From Flemingiibacterium sp045632605 (GTDB lineage Bacteria; Bacillota; Clostridia; Oscillospirales; CAG-272), in NCBI GenBank assembly GCA_045632605.1, contig JAZQXA010000097.1:1-64000 (forward strand): a stretch of DNA of 64,000 bases. The letters are read 5' to 3'. Made by a program: the position numbers and the translations under genes. The notes under the pieces are model-generated. The model was given only the letters and a program-made list of their open reading frames with translations. It did no database searches and was not told where the DNA came from. Shown here one piece after another: positions 16,749-25,307 of the stretch. The stretch's first letter is position 1, and each line of letters opens with the position of its first letter.

Positions 16749-16868
16749 TACGAGATTGTCGCTGTTGCGACAACTCGATCAAGGATGCAAGCATCCTTGA
16801 ATGCGACTTTACGCACATTTCGTGCATGAAAAAAGTCGACCTCGGGACAAGCCCAATGTCGACTTTTT
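16749..16868. repeat. Cluster of four hairpins between tRNA-Leu tail copies
   Basis: Hairpin 1 pairs CGAG-A-TTGTCGC with GCGACAACTCG (16751-16777). Hairpin 2 pairs TCAAGGATGC with GCATCCTTGA (16779-16800). Hairpin 3 pairs GCAC with GTGC (16813-16825). Hairpin 4 pairs AAAAAGTCGAC with GTCGACTTTTT (16830-16868) with an inner GGG/CCC, and looks like a bidirectional terminator. There is no ORF. It may be a small repeated mobile-type element or a remnant. Confidence 0.6.
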
Positions 16869-16953
16869 TGGTGCGAGAAACGGGACTTGAACCCGTACGG
16901 TGTGAACCACACGCCCCTCAAACGTGCGCGTCTGCCAGTTCCGCCACTCTCGC
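16869..16953 (-). tRNA. tRNA-Leu, anticodon GAG
   Basis: The minus strand gives an acceptor stem GCGAGAG pairing with TTCTCGC, a D-arm GGCGGAACTGGCAGAC, an anticodon stem CACGT/GCGTG with loop TTGAGGG (anticodon GAG), a long variable arm (GTGGTTCACAC) and a T-arm GGGTTCAAGTCCC. CCA is encoded. The long variable arm is as expected of class II leucine tRNAs. Confidence 0.93.
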
Positions 16954-17047
16954 ATTTCGTTCGGTTTTCCCGACGACTATTATATTATACACTATTCATT
17001 CTCATTTGTCAATAGGTTTTTGAAATTTTTTCAAAAATATTTTTTCA

Positions 17048-17076
17048 TTGACAGAAAGAGGCAGATAGTGTATAAT
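17048..17076 (+). promoter_or_regulatory. radA promoter
   Basis: TTGACA and TATAAT with a 17-base spacer, a consensus housekeeping promoter. Transcription from it would begin near 17083, which excludes the ATG there as the start. Confidence 0.88.
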
Positions 17077-17109
17077 TAGTATATGAATTATTCTGATTGG
17101 AGCTTTAAA

Positions 17110-18522
17110 ATGAAATCACCAAAAACAGTTTTCGCCTGCTCGGAATGCGGTTATACATCGGCAAAATGGTATGGAAAATGTCCCGGGTGCGGTGAGTGGA
17201 ATACAATGGAGGAGGGCGATGCACCGATTGAAACATCCGTATCGTCTGTTGCTGCCAAAATAAAACGCATAACACCGGAATATGAGTCGGATGCCATCGC
17301 TTTCGATGAGCTTGAATTGCCATCGTTCATTCGCTCAACGACCGGCATGGGCGAACTTGACCGAGTTCTCGGCGGTGGACTCGTACATGGCTCGGTCGTA
17401 CTTCTTGCAGGTGAGCCGGGTATCGGTAAATCTACTCTTCTTTTGCAAATTTCGTCTTCGCTTTGTCACGGTGATTGTGGTGAACGAAAGGTTCTTTACA
17501 TATCGGGAGAGGAATCGCAGGGACAGCTGAAGCTCCGTGCAAAGCGGCTTGGTGTCGGAGGCAAGGGACTTTATGTTTTAACCGAAACCAATGTCCGCCG
17601 CATTATGGCACAGTGTGACAAGGTTCATCCGGATGTTATTATCGTTGACTCGGTACAGACGATGTACGATGAACACGTTGCATCCGCGCCGGGAAGTATT
17701 ACGCAGGTTCGCGAATCGGCACTTGCGTTTATTTCAAAAGCAAAAAACGAGGGCATTTCGGTAATTATGGTCGGTCACGTTAATAAAGAGGGCGGGATTG
17801 CCGGCCCGAAGGTGCTCGAACACATGGTGGATGCTGTTTTATATTTTGAGGGTGAAAAACTCCGTTCTTATCGCATAATTCGCGCTATAAAGAACCGTTT
17901 CGGTTCGACAAACGAAATCGGTATGTTCGAGATGAGCGACGAAGGACTTGTTGAGGTTGCAAATCCGTCGGAAACGCTTCTTGCCGGACGCCCGGTCGGA
18001 GTGTCGGGAAACTGTGCTGTCTGCGTTATGGAGGGCACACGCCCGATTATCGCAGAGGTTCAGGCACTTGTTACACAGACGGCATACCCGTCGCCAAGAC
18101 GTACATCCAACGGTATTGACTACAACCGTATGTGCCTTATTTTAGCTGTTTTAGAGAAGCGTTTGGGATACCGTTTTTCGATAAATGATGCTTATTTAAA
18201 CGTCATCGGCGGACTTCATATTGACGAGCCGGCGGCTGACCTTGCTGTGGCTATGGCTTTGATTTCATCTATCAAGGACGAGGCAGTTGCTGATGACCTT
18301 ATTGCGATAGGTGAGCTCGGACTTGCAGGAGAATGCCGTGCCGTACAGAATTTTGAGCAGCGAGTTTCGGAGGCGGTAAGACTCGGATTCCGCAAGATAA
18401 TCGTTCCGGCGAGAAATCTTGAGCTTCGCGAAAAGTCGGGGAAGAAGCTTAAATTTGATGGCGTGGATATCGTTCCGGTAAAGAGTATTTTTGACCGCAT
18501 AAATTGGGCGGCAGGGAATTAA
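17110..18522 (+). CDS. radA: DNA repair protein RadA
   Basis: A RecA-like motor that helps recombination intermediates extend. The protein has 470 residues from ATG 17110, with TTGGAG upstream. It begins with a C4 zinc finger (CSECG, CPGCG), then the Walker A motif GEPGIGKST near residue 95, the Walker B area VIIVDSVQTMY, the RadA-specific KNRFGSTNEIGMF, and a C-terminal Lon-like domain. The order and length match the family. Terminator at 18535-18565. Confidence 0.97.
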   Translation: MKSPKTVFACSECGYTSAKWYGKCPGCGEWNTMEEGDAPIETSVSSVAAKIKRITPEYESDAIAFDELELPSFIRSTTGMGELDRVLGGGLVHGSVVLLAGEPGIGKSTLLLQISSSLCHGDCGERKVLYISGEESQGQLKLRAKRLGVGGKGLYVLTETNVRRIMAQCDKVHPDVIIVDSVQTMYDEHVASAPGSITQVRESALAFISKAKNEGISVIMVGHVNKEGGIAGPKVLEHMVDAVLYFEGEKLRSYRIIRAIKNRFGSTNEIGMFEMSDEGLVEVANPSETLLAGRPVGVSGNCAVCVMEGTRPIIAEVQALVTQTAYPSPRRTSNGIDYNRMCLILAVLEKRLGYRFSINDAYLNVIGGLHIDEPAADLAVAMALISSIKDEAVADDLIAIGELGLAGECRAVQNFEQRVSEAVRLGFRKIIVPARNLELREKSGKKLKFDGVDIVPVKSIFDRINWAAGN

Positions 18523-18534
18523 CTGAAAAACACA

Positions 18535-18566
18535 AACCGCATCGGAATACAAAACCGATGCGGTTA
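18535..18566. terminator. Bidirectional terminator downstream of radA
   Basis: AACCGCATCGG (18535-18545) pairs perfectly with CCGATGCGGTT (18555-18565), serving both radA and the convergent minus-strand genes. Confidence 0.85.
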
Positions 18567-18571
18567 AATTT

Positions 18572-18988
18572 TTATTCTCCAAACTCCTCAGCCGGATAGC
18601 CGAAGAATACAATACGTTCGGAATCATCTGAAAACGGAATATCCCCGATTGACCGTGCACATCCCATAAATCGAGTGAGAACCGATTCTGTCGAATTCTC
18701 GTTATTATGCAGTATCATGTGAACATATCCGAGGCCGTCAGTGAGTTCCGAGGCGAATTCAAGATGCAGTGCATATTTGCCGTTGGGGGAGGTGTGGGAT
18801 AGCACGAGCTCCTTTAATTCCGTGTCGGATAGTGCGCCCGTGTCAAGGCTAAAACGCTTGTATCTGTCCCCAGTGCGAAAAATAATACCGTCCCCGTCAA
18901 ATGAGGGGGAATCTGCGAAGAAGCCAAATTCCGCAAGGCGGCACATTCTGCCGTCAACGGTTATCATGTTAAGAAACGAGCGTTTCAT
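18572..18988 (-). CDS. Unknown small cytoplasmic protein
   Basis: About 138 residues from ATG 18988, six bases after GAGGG; the ATG overlaps the stop of the upstream methyltransferase, so the two are coupled. It appears beta-rich (FGFFADSPSFDGDGIIFRTG, YALHLEFASELTDGLGYVHM) with a closing DDSERIVFFGYP. No family is recognised and there are no membrane segments. The tight coupling suggests a function with the tRNA methyltransferase or simple operon economy. Confidence 0.6.
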   Translation of the reverse strand: MKRSFLNMITVDGRMCRLAEFGFFADSPSFDGDGIIFRTGDRYKRFSLDTGALSDTELKELVLSHTSPNGKYALHLEFASELTDGLGYVHMILHNNENSTESVLTRFMGCARSIGDIPFSDDSERIVFFGYPAEEFGE

Positions 18989-19545
18989 CATCTGCCCTCG
19001 ATTATATAGAAAAACGGGCTTGTGGGCGAGTTTACCATTTTGAAGCAAGCTACGGTGTATTTTTTTCTGTCAAGCTTCGAAAGACGCTCGCCGACGAGCT
19101 GGCCCTCAATGTCGCCCTCCGCGTGTCCGGGATAAACGGCGATGAGGATTATCGCATCTTTGTCCATAAGCTCAATAGCCGCTTCAATAGCCGCGAGGGT
19201 TGTGTCACGCATTGTCGTGATTTTTTTGTCGCTTCCGGGAAGATAGCCGAGGTTGAACATTCCTGCCTTTACCGGCTTATCTACAAATTCCTTTACTCTG
19301 TGGTGCGAAGCGCAGATGAGAGTATAATTTTCGGCACAGCCTGCCGCTGTGAGATTCTTTTTGGTCGATTCTAATGCGGATGGCTGTATGTCAAACGCAT
19401 AAACGTGTCCCGATTCTCCGACGGTTTTTGATAAAAACTCGGTGTCGTGCCCGTTTCCCATCGTGTAATCAACTGCGATATCTCCCTCGCGAAGATGCTG
19501 TAAAATAAAATATTTGTGCATATCAAGCAAGTCTACCATTGCCAT
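18988..19545 (-). CDS. mnmM: MnmM-like SAM-dependent methyltransferase (YtqB family)
   Basis: A class I methyltransferase of about 185 residues. The SAM site is VDYTMGNGHDTEFLSKTVG with YAFDIQPSAL. The family marker FNLGYLPGSDKKITTM and the end motif YPGHAEGDIEG match the YtqB/MnmM group, which methylates U34 derivatives (nm5s2U to mnm5s2U) in tRNA. The ATG at 19545 follows AAGGAG by ten bases; a longer frame to 19605 has no ribosome binding site. Assignment to this activity is by family. Confidence 0.8.
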   Translation of the reverse strand: MAMVDLLDMHKYFILQHLREGDIAVDYTMGNGHDTEFLSKTVGESGHVYAFDIQPSALESTKKNLTAAGCAENYTLICASHHRVKEFVDKPVKAGMFNLGYLPGSDKKITTMRDTTLAAIEAAIELMDKDAIILIAVYPGHAEGDIEGQLVGERLSKLDRKKYTVACFKMVNSPTSPFFYIIEGR

Positions 19546-19592
19546 ATTATATTTGCTCCTTAAAAGTGTTTTTTCAATTATACCACATTCAT

Positions 19593-19636
19593 ATAAAAAA
19601 ATCAATGGGTGAATACGATTTAAACGTATTCACCCA
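19593..19636 (-). terminator. Terminator of the oxidoreductase operon
   Basis: A perfect 12-base stem TGGGTGAATACG/CGTATTCACCCA with a 7-base loop; on the minus strand it is followed by TTGATTTTTTTAT. Confidence 0.85.
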
Positions 19637-19643
19637 ATATTAT

Positions 19644-20681
19644 TTAGAATTTGATGACCTGACCTAGTTCAGCTGATTTGAATGCCGCTTCCATAACCTT
19701 CATGTCAAGCATCATCTCTTCATGTGTTACAAGCTGCGGCTCAATGCCGTCGATTGCCTTTACGAAGTTGCGGTAGTAGTCGTGTACATCGGATACGGGA
19801 CGCTCACACTCATATTCGTCAACAGTTACGCTGTCACGAGGCGCCATTGTCTTTGTAAGGCCAGCGGCAGTTTCAACCGGCATAACGTCCGATTCATGCC
19901 ATGCCTTGCATTTTACGACCTTGCAGTTCTCGCGCCAGTCGGTGATAAGCGCAGTACCTTTCATGCCCTGCATATAGAAACGGGGCAGGGGAATGAAATT
20001 GTATGTGCCGAGCTCGATGTAAGCTCTGCAGCCGTTTTCAAACATAAGTTCAAGCTTGAAGCCGTCGTCAACTTCGTTGTTAGTGATATGGTCAAGACGG
20101 CAGAAAACAGTATCAATTTTCGAGGGGACAATCTGGAGAATCTGGTCGATAAGATGAATACCCCAGTCGTAGATCATTCCGCCGCCGTACTGCTTCATGC
20201 CTCTCCAGTCGGAGGGGATTCCGCGTGAACCGTGTACACGGGATTCAATGTTGAATATTTCGCCGATTTCGCCCGATTCGTAGAGCTTCTTCATTGCGAG
20301 AGTATCAACGTCAAAACGGCGGTTTTGGTGTACGGAAAAAATCTTTCCTGCCTTGTTTGCCGCATCAATCATATCCTGAAGATCTTCAGAGCAGAGTGTT
20401 ACCGGCTTTTCGCAGATAACATTTTTGCCTGCTTCGAGAGCACGGATAACAACCGACTTATGCTGGTCATTCGGGATTGCTACAGTAACAATATCGACAT
20501 TTGAATCGTTAAGTACTTCTTCAAAGGAAGCGTAAGCATGAATGCCGCGTGATTCTGCAAGCTCTGATTTTTTCGGGTCTATATCATATATTCCGAGAAG
20601 ATTTACGACATCACTTTTCTGCGCGTGACCGACGTGCCAGCCACCCATCCCGCCGTAGCCTATTACTACTAAATTTTTCAT
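19644..20681 (-). CDS. Gfo/Idh/MocA family oxidoreductase
   Basis: An NAD(P)-dependent sugar or polyol dehydrogenase of 345 residues. The Rossmann fold starts with VVIGYGGMGGWHVGHAQ, then the cofactor-site EKP motif is at VICEKPVTLCSEDL near residue 93. The C-terminal half carries GGGMIYDWGIHLIDQIL with the family's conserved Asp-His pair. The substrate is unknown. It is the third gene of an operon with a TIM-barrel isomerase and a second family member, a layout typical of inositol-like or rare-sugar catabolism. Confidence 0.85.
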   Translation of the reverse strand: MKNLVVIGYGGMGGWHVGHAQKSDVVNLLGIYDIDPKKSELAESRGIHAYASFEEVLNDSNVDIVTVAIPNDQHKSVVIRALEAGKNVICEKPVTLCSEDLQDMIDAANKAGKIFSVHQNRRFDVDTLAMKKLYESGEIGEIFNIESRVHGSRGIPSDWRGMKQYGGGMIYDWGIHLIDQILQIVPSKIDTVFCRLDHITNNEVDDGFKLELMFENGCRAYIELGTYNFIPLPRFYMQGMKGTALITDWRENCKVVKCKAWHESDVMPVETAAGLTKTMAPRDSVTVDEYECERPVSDVHDYYRNFVKAIDGIEPQLVTHEEMMLDMKVMEAAFKSAELGQVIKF

Positions 20682-20696
20682 TTTATTCCTCGATTC

Positions 20697-21665
20697 TCAT
20701 GCCCAGGATATTGTTCCGGGCTTTACTTCTTTAATAATAACCTGTTTCAGAGCGTCAACGGCTTTTGAGAGCCCCTCGTCGATTGTCATAAGGCTGTCTT
20801 CATGCTCAATGGACATGACCTTATCGTATCCGACAAGACGAAGCGCAGATACGATGTCTTTCCAGTATGCAATGTCATTTCCGTAGCCGACAGCGCGGAA
20901 TACCCACGAACGGTTGATTTCATCGCCGTAATGCTTGGTGTCAAGTACGCCATTGCGGCTGGTGTTGATGTCATCAACCTTGGTGTCCTTTGCGTGGAAA
21001 TGATAGACTGCACCTTTAAGCTCACGGATTGCGGCAACGGGGTCGATGCCCTGCCAGATAAGGTGCGAGGGATCGAAATTAGCGCCGATAGTGTCGCCGA
21101 CAGCAGCACGGAGCTTGAGGAGAGTTTCTGGATTGTAAACACAGAAGCCGGGGTGCATTTCAAGTGCGATTTTTGTAACGCCGTGAGCGTTTGCAAACTT
21201 AACTTCCTCTTTCCAGTAGGGTATGAGAACGTCATTCCACTGATAGTCGAGAATGGAGAGGAAATCGTCCGGCCATGGGCAGGTTACCCAGTTCGGATAT
21301 TTTGCGCCGGCATAGTCGCCGGGACAGCCCGAAAATGTGATTACAGTGTCAAGCCCCATCTTTTCAGCAAGAAGTATTGCCGCTCTGAAATCGGCTTCAA
21401 AGCCTGCGGCGATTTCCTTGTTCGGATGAACGGGATTGCCGTGGCAGGCAAGGGCACAGGGCTCGATGCCGTGCTTTTTGAATGTTTCTGTAAATTCGTT
21501 GTATTTTACATCATCATTAAGCAGAATAGCCGGGTCACAGTGTGCCTTGCCGGGATATCCGCCGCAGCCGATTTCAGCCGCTTCAATGCCGAGTGAAGCA
21601 AAAATCGAAAGTGCTTCGTCGAGGCTTTTTTCGCCGTAGCAGTTGGTAATAACAGAAATTTTCAT
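20697..21665 (-). CDS. TIM-barrel sugar isomerase/epimerase (AP endonuclease 2-like)
   Basis: About 322 residues of the xylose isomerase-like/IolE-type TIM-barrel family. GGAGGT lies seven bases upstream of ATG 21665 (MKISVITNC), so the upstream in-frame start is not used. Metal-site residues are probably in IALEMHPGF (Glu near 165), NFDPSHLIWQG (Asp/His near 200), YHFHAKDTKV and SIEHEDSLM. The gene sits between two Gfo/Idh genes, so it probably isomerises or epimerises a keto-intermediate. The exact substrate cannot be read. Confidence 0.8.
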   Translation of the reverse strand: MKISVITNCYGEKSLDEALSIFASLGIEAAEIGCGGYPGKAHCDPAILLNDDVKYNEFTETFKKHGIEPCALACHGNPVHPNKEIAAGFEADFRAAILLAEKMGLDTVITFSGCPGDYAGAKYPNWVTCPWPDDFLSILDYQWNDVLIPYWKEEVKFANAHGVTKIALEMHPGFCVYNPETLLKLRAAVGDTIGANFDPSHLIWQGIDPVAAIRELKGAVYHFHAKDTKVDDINTSRNGVLDTKHYGDEINRSWVFRAVGYGNDIAYWKDIVSALRLVGYDKVMSIEHEDSLMTIDEGLSKAVDALKQVIIKEVKPGTISWA

Positions 21666-21679
21666 GATATTACCTCCGC

Positions 21680-22774
21680 TCAAAAATTATAGATAGTACC
21701 GGTCTTTGCAGACTCGTAGATGCCCTCCAGTATCTTTGTTACGCAGAGAGCCTGCTCGGGAAGAACGCAGGGGTCTTTATCCTCTCTGATAGCGGCAATC
21801 CACTGACGTGCTTCAACATCTGCACTTGTAAGATCACCGCTGCCCTCGTTGAAAGCAACGCCGCCTCTGGTGAGGTCGGGAGTTGTAACGCACTGTCTGC
21901 CGTTAATGATGGAATTTATACGAAGACCGTTCATCATATCGCCGCCTGCCTTTGTTCCGCAGACGGATGTTACTGCTTCGCGAACATCGAGAGTGTTGAG
22001 CGCCCAGGCGGACTCAAGAACTATAGTGGCACCGTTTTCCATAACGATGAATCCGAATGCGGAATCTTCAACGGTGAACTTTTCGGGGTCCCAGTCGCCC
22101 CATGCGTTTCCGGTGCGTGTGTCGTTGTTAAGTTTATGATATGCTGTTCCGACGCAGTACTTAGGCTTGTAGTTGTTCATCATCCAAAGTGTCAGGTCGA
22201 GAGCGTGTGTTCCTATATCAATAAGAGGTCCGCCGCCTTGTTCGTATTCATTTAGGAATACGCCCCATGTCGGAACGGCACGGCGGCGAAGTGCGGTTGC
22301 CTTGGCGTAGTAAATATCGCCGAAGGTGCCTTTTTCTGCTTCTTCATGCATAAATTCCGAATCCGGGCGGTAACGTCCCTGATATCCGATGGTAAGCTTT
22401 TTGCCGGTACGCTTTGATGCTTCGAGCATTTTTTCTGCCTCTGCGGAGTTGATTGCCATCGGCTTTTCGCACATAACATGCTTGCCCGATTCGAGCGCAT
22501 CAACGGTGATAAAGCTGTGGCTTCTGTTCGGTGTACAAACGTGGATAACATCAATACTTGTATCTTTAAGCAGTTCTTTATAGTCTGTGTAAATTTTTGC
22601 ATTAGGAGTTCCAAACTCCTTTGCGGAGGATTCTGCTCTATCTTTTATGATATCGCAGAAAGCGACCATTTCAACGCCGGCGATTTTTTTTAGGGCAGGC
22701 ATATGCTTTTTAGTGGCTATGCCGCCGCATCCAATCATGCCGATGCGGATGGTCTTGTCGGTATTTGCAGTCAT
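21680..22774 (-). CDS. Gfo/Idh/MocA family oxidoreductase, first gene of operon
   Basis: A 364-residue NAD(P)-dependent dehydrogenase. It has RIGMIGCGGIATKKHMPAL at the N-terminus, the cofactor-site motif HVMCEKPMAINSAEAE near residue 97, and GGGPLIDIGTHALDLTLWM near residue 180 with the expected Asp and His. GGAGGT precedes ATG 22774. A promoter with palindromic operator-like sites lies just upstream. It is a distant paralogue of the operon's third gene. Confidence 0.87.
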   Translation of the reverse strand: MTANTDKTIRIGMIGCGGIATKKHMPALKKIAGVEMVAFCDIIKDRAESSAKEFGTPNAKIYTDYKELLKDTSIDVIHVCTPNRSHSFITVDALESGKHVMCEKPMAINSAEAEKMLEASKRTGKKLTIGYQGRYRPDSEFMHEEAEKGTFGDIYYAKATALRRRAVPTWGVFLNEYEQGGGPLIDIGTHALDLTLWMMNNYKPKYCVGTAYHKLNNDTRTGNAWGDWDPEKFTVEDSAFGFIVMENGATIVLESAWALNTLDVREAVTSVCGTKAGGDMMNGLRINSIINGRQCVTTPDLTRGGVAFNEGSGDLTSADVEARQWIAAIREDKDPCVLPEQALCVTKILEGIYESAKTGTIYNF

Positions 22775-22802
22775 TATGAACTACCTCCAAAATAAAAAAT
22801 TA

Positions 22803-22885
22803 ACCGTACGACGCGCAGCGCCCATAATCCTTGACGTGCGTATGCCGTACGGTATAATGATACCCTTTTTTTTTTTAAAAGTCAA
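22803..22885 (-). promoter_or_regulatory. Promoter with two CCGTACGG operator-like sites
   Basis: On the minus strand TTGACT (22885-22880) and TATCAT (22862-22857) are 17 bases apart. The palindrome CCGTACGG lies at 22845-22852 over the expected start point, and ACCGTACG recurs at 22803-22810. Two such sites 41 bases apart suggest a repressor that responds to the sugar substrate, possibly LacI-type; no such regulator is encoded in the window. Confidence 0.55.
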
Positions 22886-22952
22886 TCCTTTTTGGAAAAA
22901 AACTTGTTTTTATGCGCAATTTTGCGTAAATTTTTACCATTTTAAATTTTGC

Positions 22953-23294
22953 TTACTTTATATAATATGTATAGTAGACGATAATGGTTCGTTCACGTCC
23001 GTTTTGAGTTAAGTCAGGGGCGGTTAACATGGCTCCGTCGTTGCTCATAAGCTCCCATGCACGGAGCTCCGTCACCTTACAGCGAAAGACGATATCAGAG
23101 CTTGAGAGCACAATAAATTCGTCGTCCTTAATCGAAAGTGAGCCGGCGTGACCGATGACAGTATCCTTGCCGTCCGCTTCACGCTCTGTGCAGTATTTTA
23201 TCGCACGTCCCGAAAGATGCTTTGCCATTTCTATGCGGAATGCGACGGAGTTTTCGTTCTTGGGTTTAAAAAGCTTTTTTATGAAACCAAACAT
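22953..23294 (-). CDS. Unknown small protein
   Basis: About 113 residues from ATG 23294, with AGAGAGGAAAT upstream. It starts MFGFIKKLFKPK, a basic amphipathic end that could sit on membrane, then forms a probable beta-rich domain (GHAGSLSIKDDEFIVLSSSD, CKVTELRAWELMSNDGAMLT). It resembles no family that I can name. It stands alone between the amidohydrolase and the oxidoreductase operon. Confidence 0.55.
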   Translation of the reverse strand: MFGFIKKLFKPKNENSVAFRIEMAKHLSGRAIKYCTEREADGKDTVIGHAGSLSIKDDEFIVLSSSDIVFRCKVTELRAWELMSNDGAMLTAPDLTQNGRERTIIVYYTYYIK

Positions 23295-23365
23295 TGTTTT
23301 ATTTCCTCTCTGAATATATATATGCTTATGATACATCTTTTCATGCAAAATGTCAACTGAATTTT

Positions 23366-23395
23366 CTAAAAATAAGGCACGCCGGTCAGCGTGCC
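23366..23395 (-). terminator. Terminator of the amidohydrolase gene
   Basis: GGCACGC (minus strand from 23395) pairs with GCGTGCC, followed by TTATTTTTAG. Confidence 0.75.
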
Positions 23396-23402
23396 CGTAT
23401 AA

Positions 23403-24389
23403 TTATTTTTTAAAGAGTCTTGCTGCGTTGGAATAAAAGAGCTTTTCAACGGCATCCTCATTAAGGTCGGTGAGAATGCAGGCTTCTCTTGTTGCCATGA
23501 GGTTTTCGGTTCCGATAAGCCAAGTGTTAAAATCGGTGTTTGAATTAAAATTTTCAAGGTCTTCTTTGTAAATCCAGTAGAAGGTGTCGCCAAGTGATAC
23601 CTGCTTCCCGACACACATTGTTATCGGCCAGTCAGAGCCCCACATACAGCGGTCGATTCCGATTTTGTTTATAATTGCAATCATCGCGGGAGATTCGCAA
23701 ATACCGGAGAAATCGTACCACACATTTTCGTAAGGTGCAAGCTCGCCAACTGTTTCTATTGTTGTCCAAGCTGCAAATCCACGTGCCGCATGAGCGAGAA
23801 TGAGAGTTGCATTCGGATAACGCTTTGCCATTTCTTTAATATATCTCATGTTATCTTCGTCAGCCAGAGATTTCGGACGAACCATGTGAAGTGTGATAAC
23901 AAGCTTTCTTTCATTTGCAACTTGCCATACTGTTTCGGGGAGATATTCTCCAATGGAAGCATAATATGTGTCCGGGCGGTCTGCCTGAAGATGATAGCAC
24001 TTGAAGCCGCAGATTCCGGGATGAATAAGCTGCCCTTCAATTTCTTCAACGGTGTCGTCCGGGTGGACGAGAATTTCACCGACGTTTTTCGGATATTTTT
24101 TCAGTTCTTCAACAAGAAAGTCTGTCATCTTCTGACGTTCAGGCTTTGCGCGAAGCTCCTTATAGGGATTTGCAATTCCGTTGCAAATTACCTCGCGGTT
24201 ACCGAAGATAGGTGCGGTATCGGCATAATAATCGGTAAAGTTAAGATTTACCGGCTTTATTCCGAAAGGTCTGTCAGACAGATGCATATGCACGTCAAAA
24301 ATCTTTCCCGGCAGAAATGCATCAAGCTTCTTGATTGCCTCTAGGTCGCTTGCTGTGTAAACTTCGTCTTTAAAAACTTTCTTTTCCAT
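23403..24389 (-). CDS. Amidohydrolase-2 family metal-dependent hydrolase
   Basis: A 328-residue TIM-barrel hydrolase or decarboxylase. The first metal pair is in KIFDVHMHLSDRP near residue 34; later ligands are probably in VITLHMVRP, LILAHAARGF and the final Asp in RCMWGSDWPI. The family includes lactone hydrolases and decarboxylases, so opening of a sugar lactone is possible given the neighbouring dehydrogenases. It lies 35 bases after an AraC regulator and is probably controlled by it. Confidence 0.78.
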   Translation of the reverse strand: MEKKVFKDEVYTASDLEAIKKLDAFLPGKIFDVHMHLSDRPFGIKPVNLNFTDYYADTAPIFGNREVICNGIANPYKELRAKPERQKMTDFLVEELKKYPKNVGEILVHPDDTVEEIEGQLIHPGICGFKCYHLQADRPDTYYASIGEYLPETVWQVANERKLVITLHMVRPKSLADEDNMRYIKEMAKRYPNATLILAHAARGFAAWTTIETVGELAPYENVWYDFSGICESPAMIAIINKIGIDRCMWGSDWPITMCVGKQVSLGDTFYWIYKEDLENFNSNTDFNTWLIGTENLMATREACILTDLNEDAVEKLFYSNAARLFKK

Positions 24390-24424
24390 GTTTCGTTTGA
24401 ATCCTTTCCTGTATATTCTTTTCT

Positions 24425-25270
24425 CTATTTTTTCTTTACCTTGAAAAATGAATTTCTGTATTGATTAGGTGTTTCGCCTGTGTTTTCCTTGAAAACTTTA
24501 AAAAATGCAGATTTTGACGTATATCCGATTTGTTCGTAAATTTCTTCGATTGGCGTGTCTGTATTGCGCAGCATCCATGATGCATATCCAATACGGTGCG
24601 AAATTAGCTTGGCATTAAAATTTACGCCGTAATTTGTTAGCAACACACGGTTTAACTGTCTGGTTGAAATATGAAGCTTATCAGCGAGGTCGGTTGCCGA
24701 TAAACACAAATTTTGAGGATCTGCAAAGAAATTATCAATGATTTCATTTTTTTCTTTTAGATTTCGGGCGTTATGAGCAGAGTTATTCTGACATTCTTCG
24801 TGAATTGAGCGGATTATCTCAGCTACAAACAGCTGCATTTTTAAATTCATAGTATCTTCTGTGAATATTGGAAATGCATCTTGATCGTTATGTATGCTTT
24901 TGCTGAGTGCAAACACGAAGTCATTAATTTTTATTTTTTTGCAGGAACCAACCATCTTTGAAAGCTCATCAGCCTCAGGCGAGGGGACAAGCTTAAACGG
25001 AATGCACGGAATCAAACAGTCTGTGCTGACATTCAGTATGCGGTGATTTATTTTTGGTGGAATTACAAGAATTTCACCTGCCATAAGTTCATATTTTTTT
25101 GAATTTACTTCGAACGTAATTTCGCCGCTCAAATCAACAAAGCATTCAAAGCAATCCTCATGCGAATGTATTGTTGTGTAGTATGAGTTATATATATCAG
25201 GCCTTTGCGGTGCTTTGGAGACAGCGAGCATAATTTTATATTTACCGATTGAAAAGGTTTGTACGGGCAT
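24425..25270 (-). CDS. AraC family regulator, paralogue 1
   Basis: A 281-residue regulator with an N-terminal cupin ligand domain (YYTTIHSHEDCFECFVD; MAGEILVIPPKINHRI) and a C-terminal double helix-turn-helix (ATDLADKLHISTRQLNRVL; EIYEQIGYTSKSAFFKVF; ending GETPNQYRNSF). GAGGAT precedes ATG 25270. It shares strong similarity with the next upstream regulator, especially in the DNA-binding part. It probably controls the amidohydrolase and perhaps the sugar operon. Confidence 0.88.
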   Translation of the reverse strand: MPVQTFSIGKYKIMLAVSKAPQRPDIYNSYYTTIHSHEDCFECFVDLSGEITFEVNSKKYELMAGEILVIPPKINHRILNVSTDCLIPCIPFKLVPSPEADELSKMVGSCKKIKINDFVFALSKSIHNDQDAFPIFTEDTMNLKMQLFVAEIIRSIHEECQNNSAHNARNLKEKNEIIDNFFADPQNLCLSATDLADKLHISTRQLNRVLLTNYGVNFNAKLISHRIGYASWMLRNTDTPIEEIYEQIGYTSKSAFFKVFKENTGETPNQYRNSFFKVKKK

Positions 25271-25307
25271 GGATTATCCTCATTTCATATAAGATTGTAG
25301 GATGCCT

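Noticed and set aside
22831..22858. Plus-strand TTGACG-16-TATAAT promoter
   Set aside because: No plus-strand gene lies downstream; it overlaps the minus-strand promoter and is probably chance.
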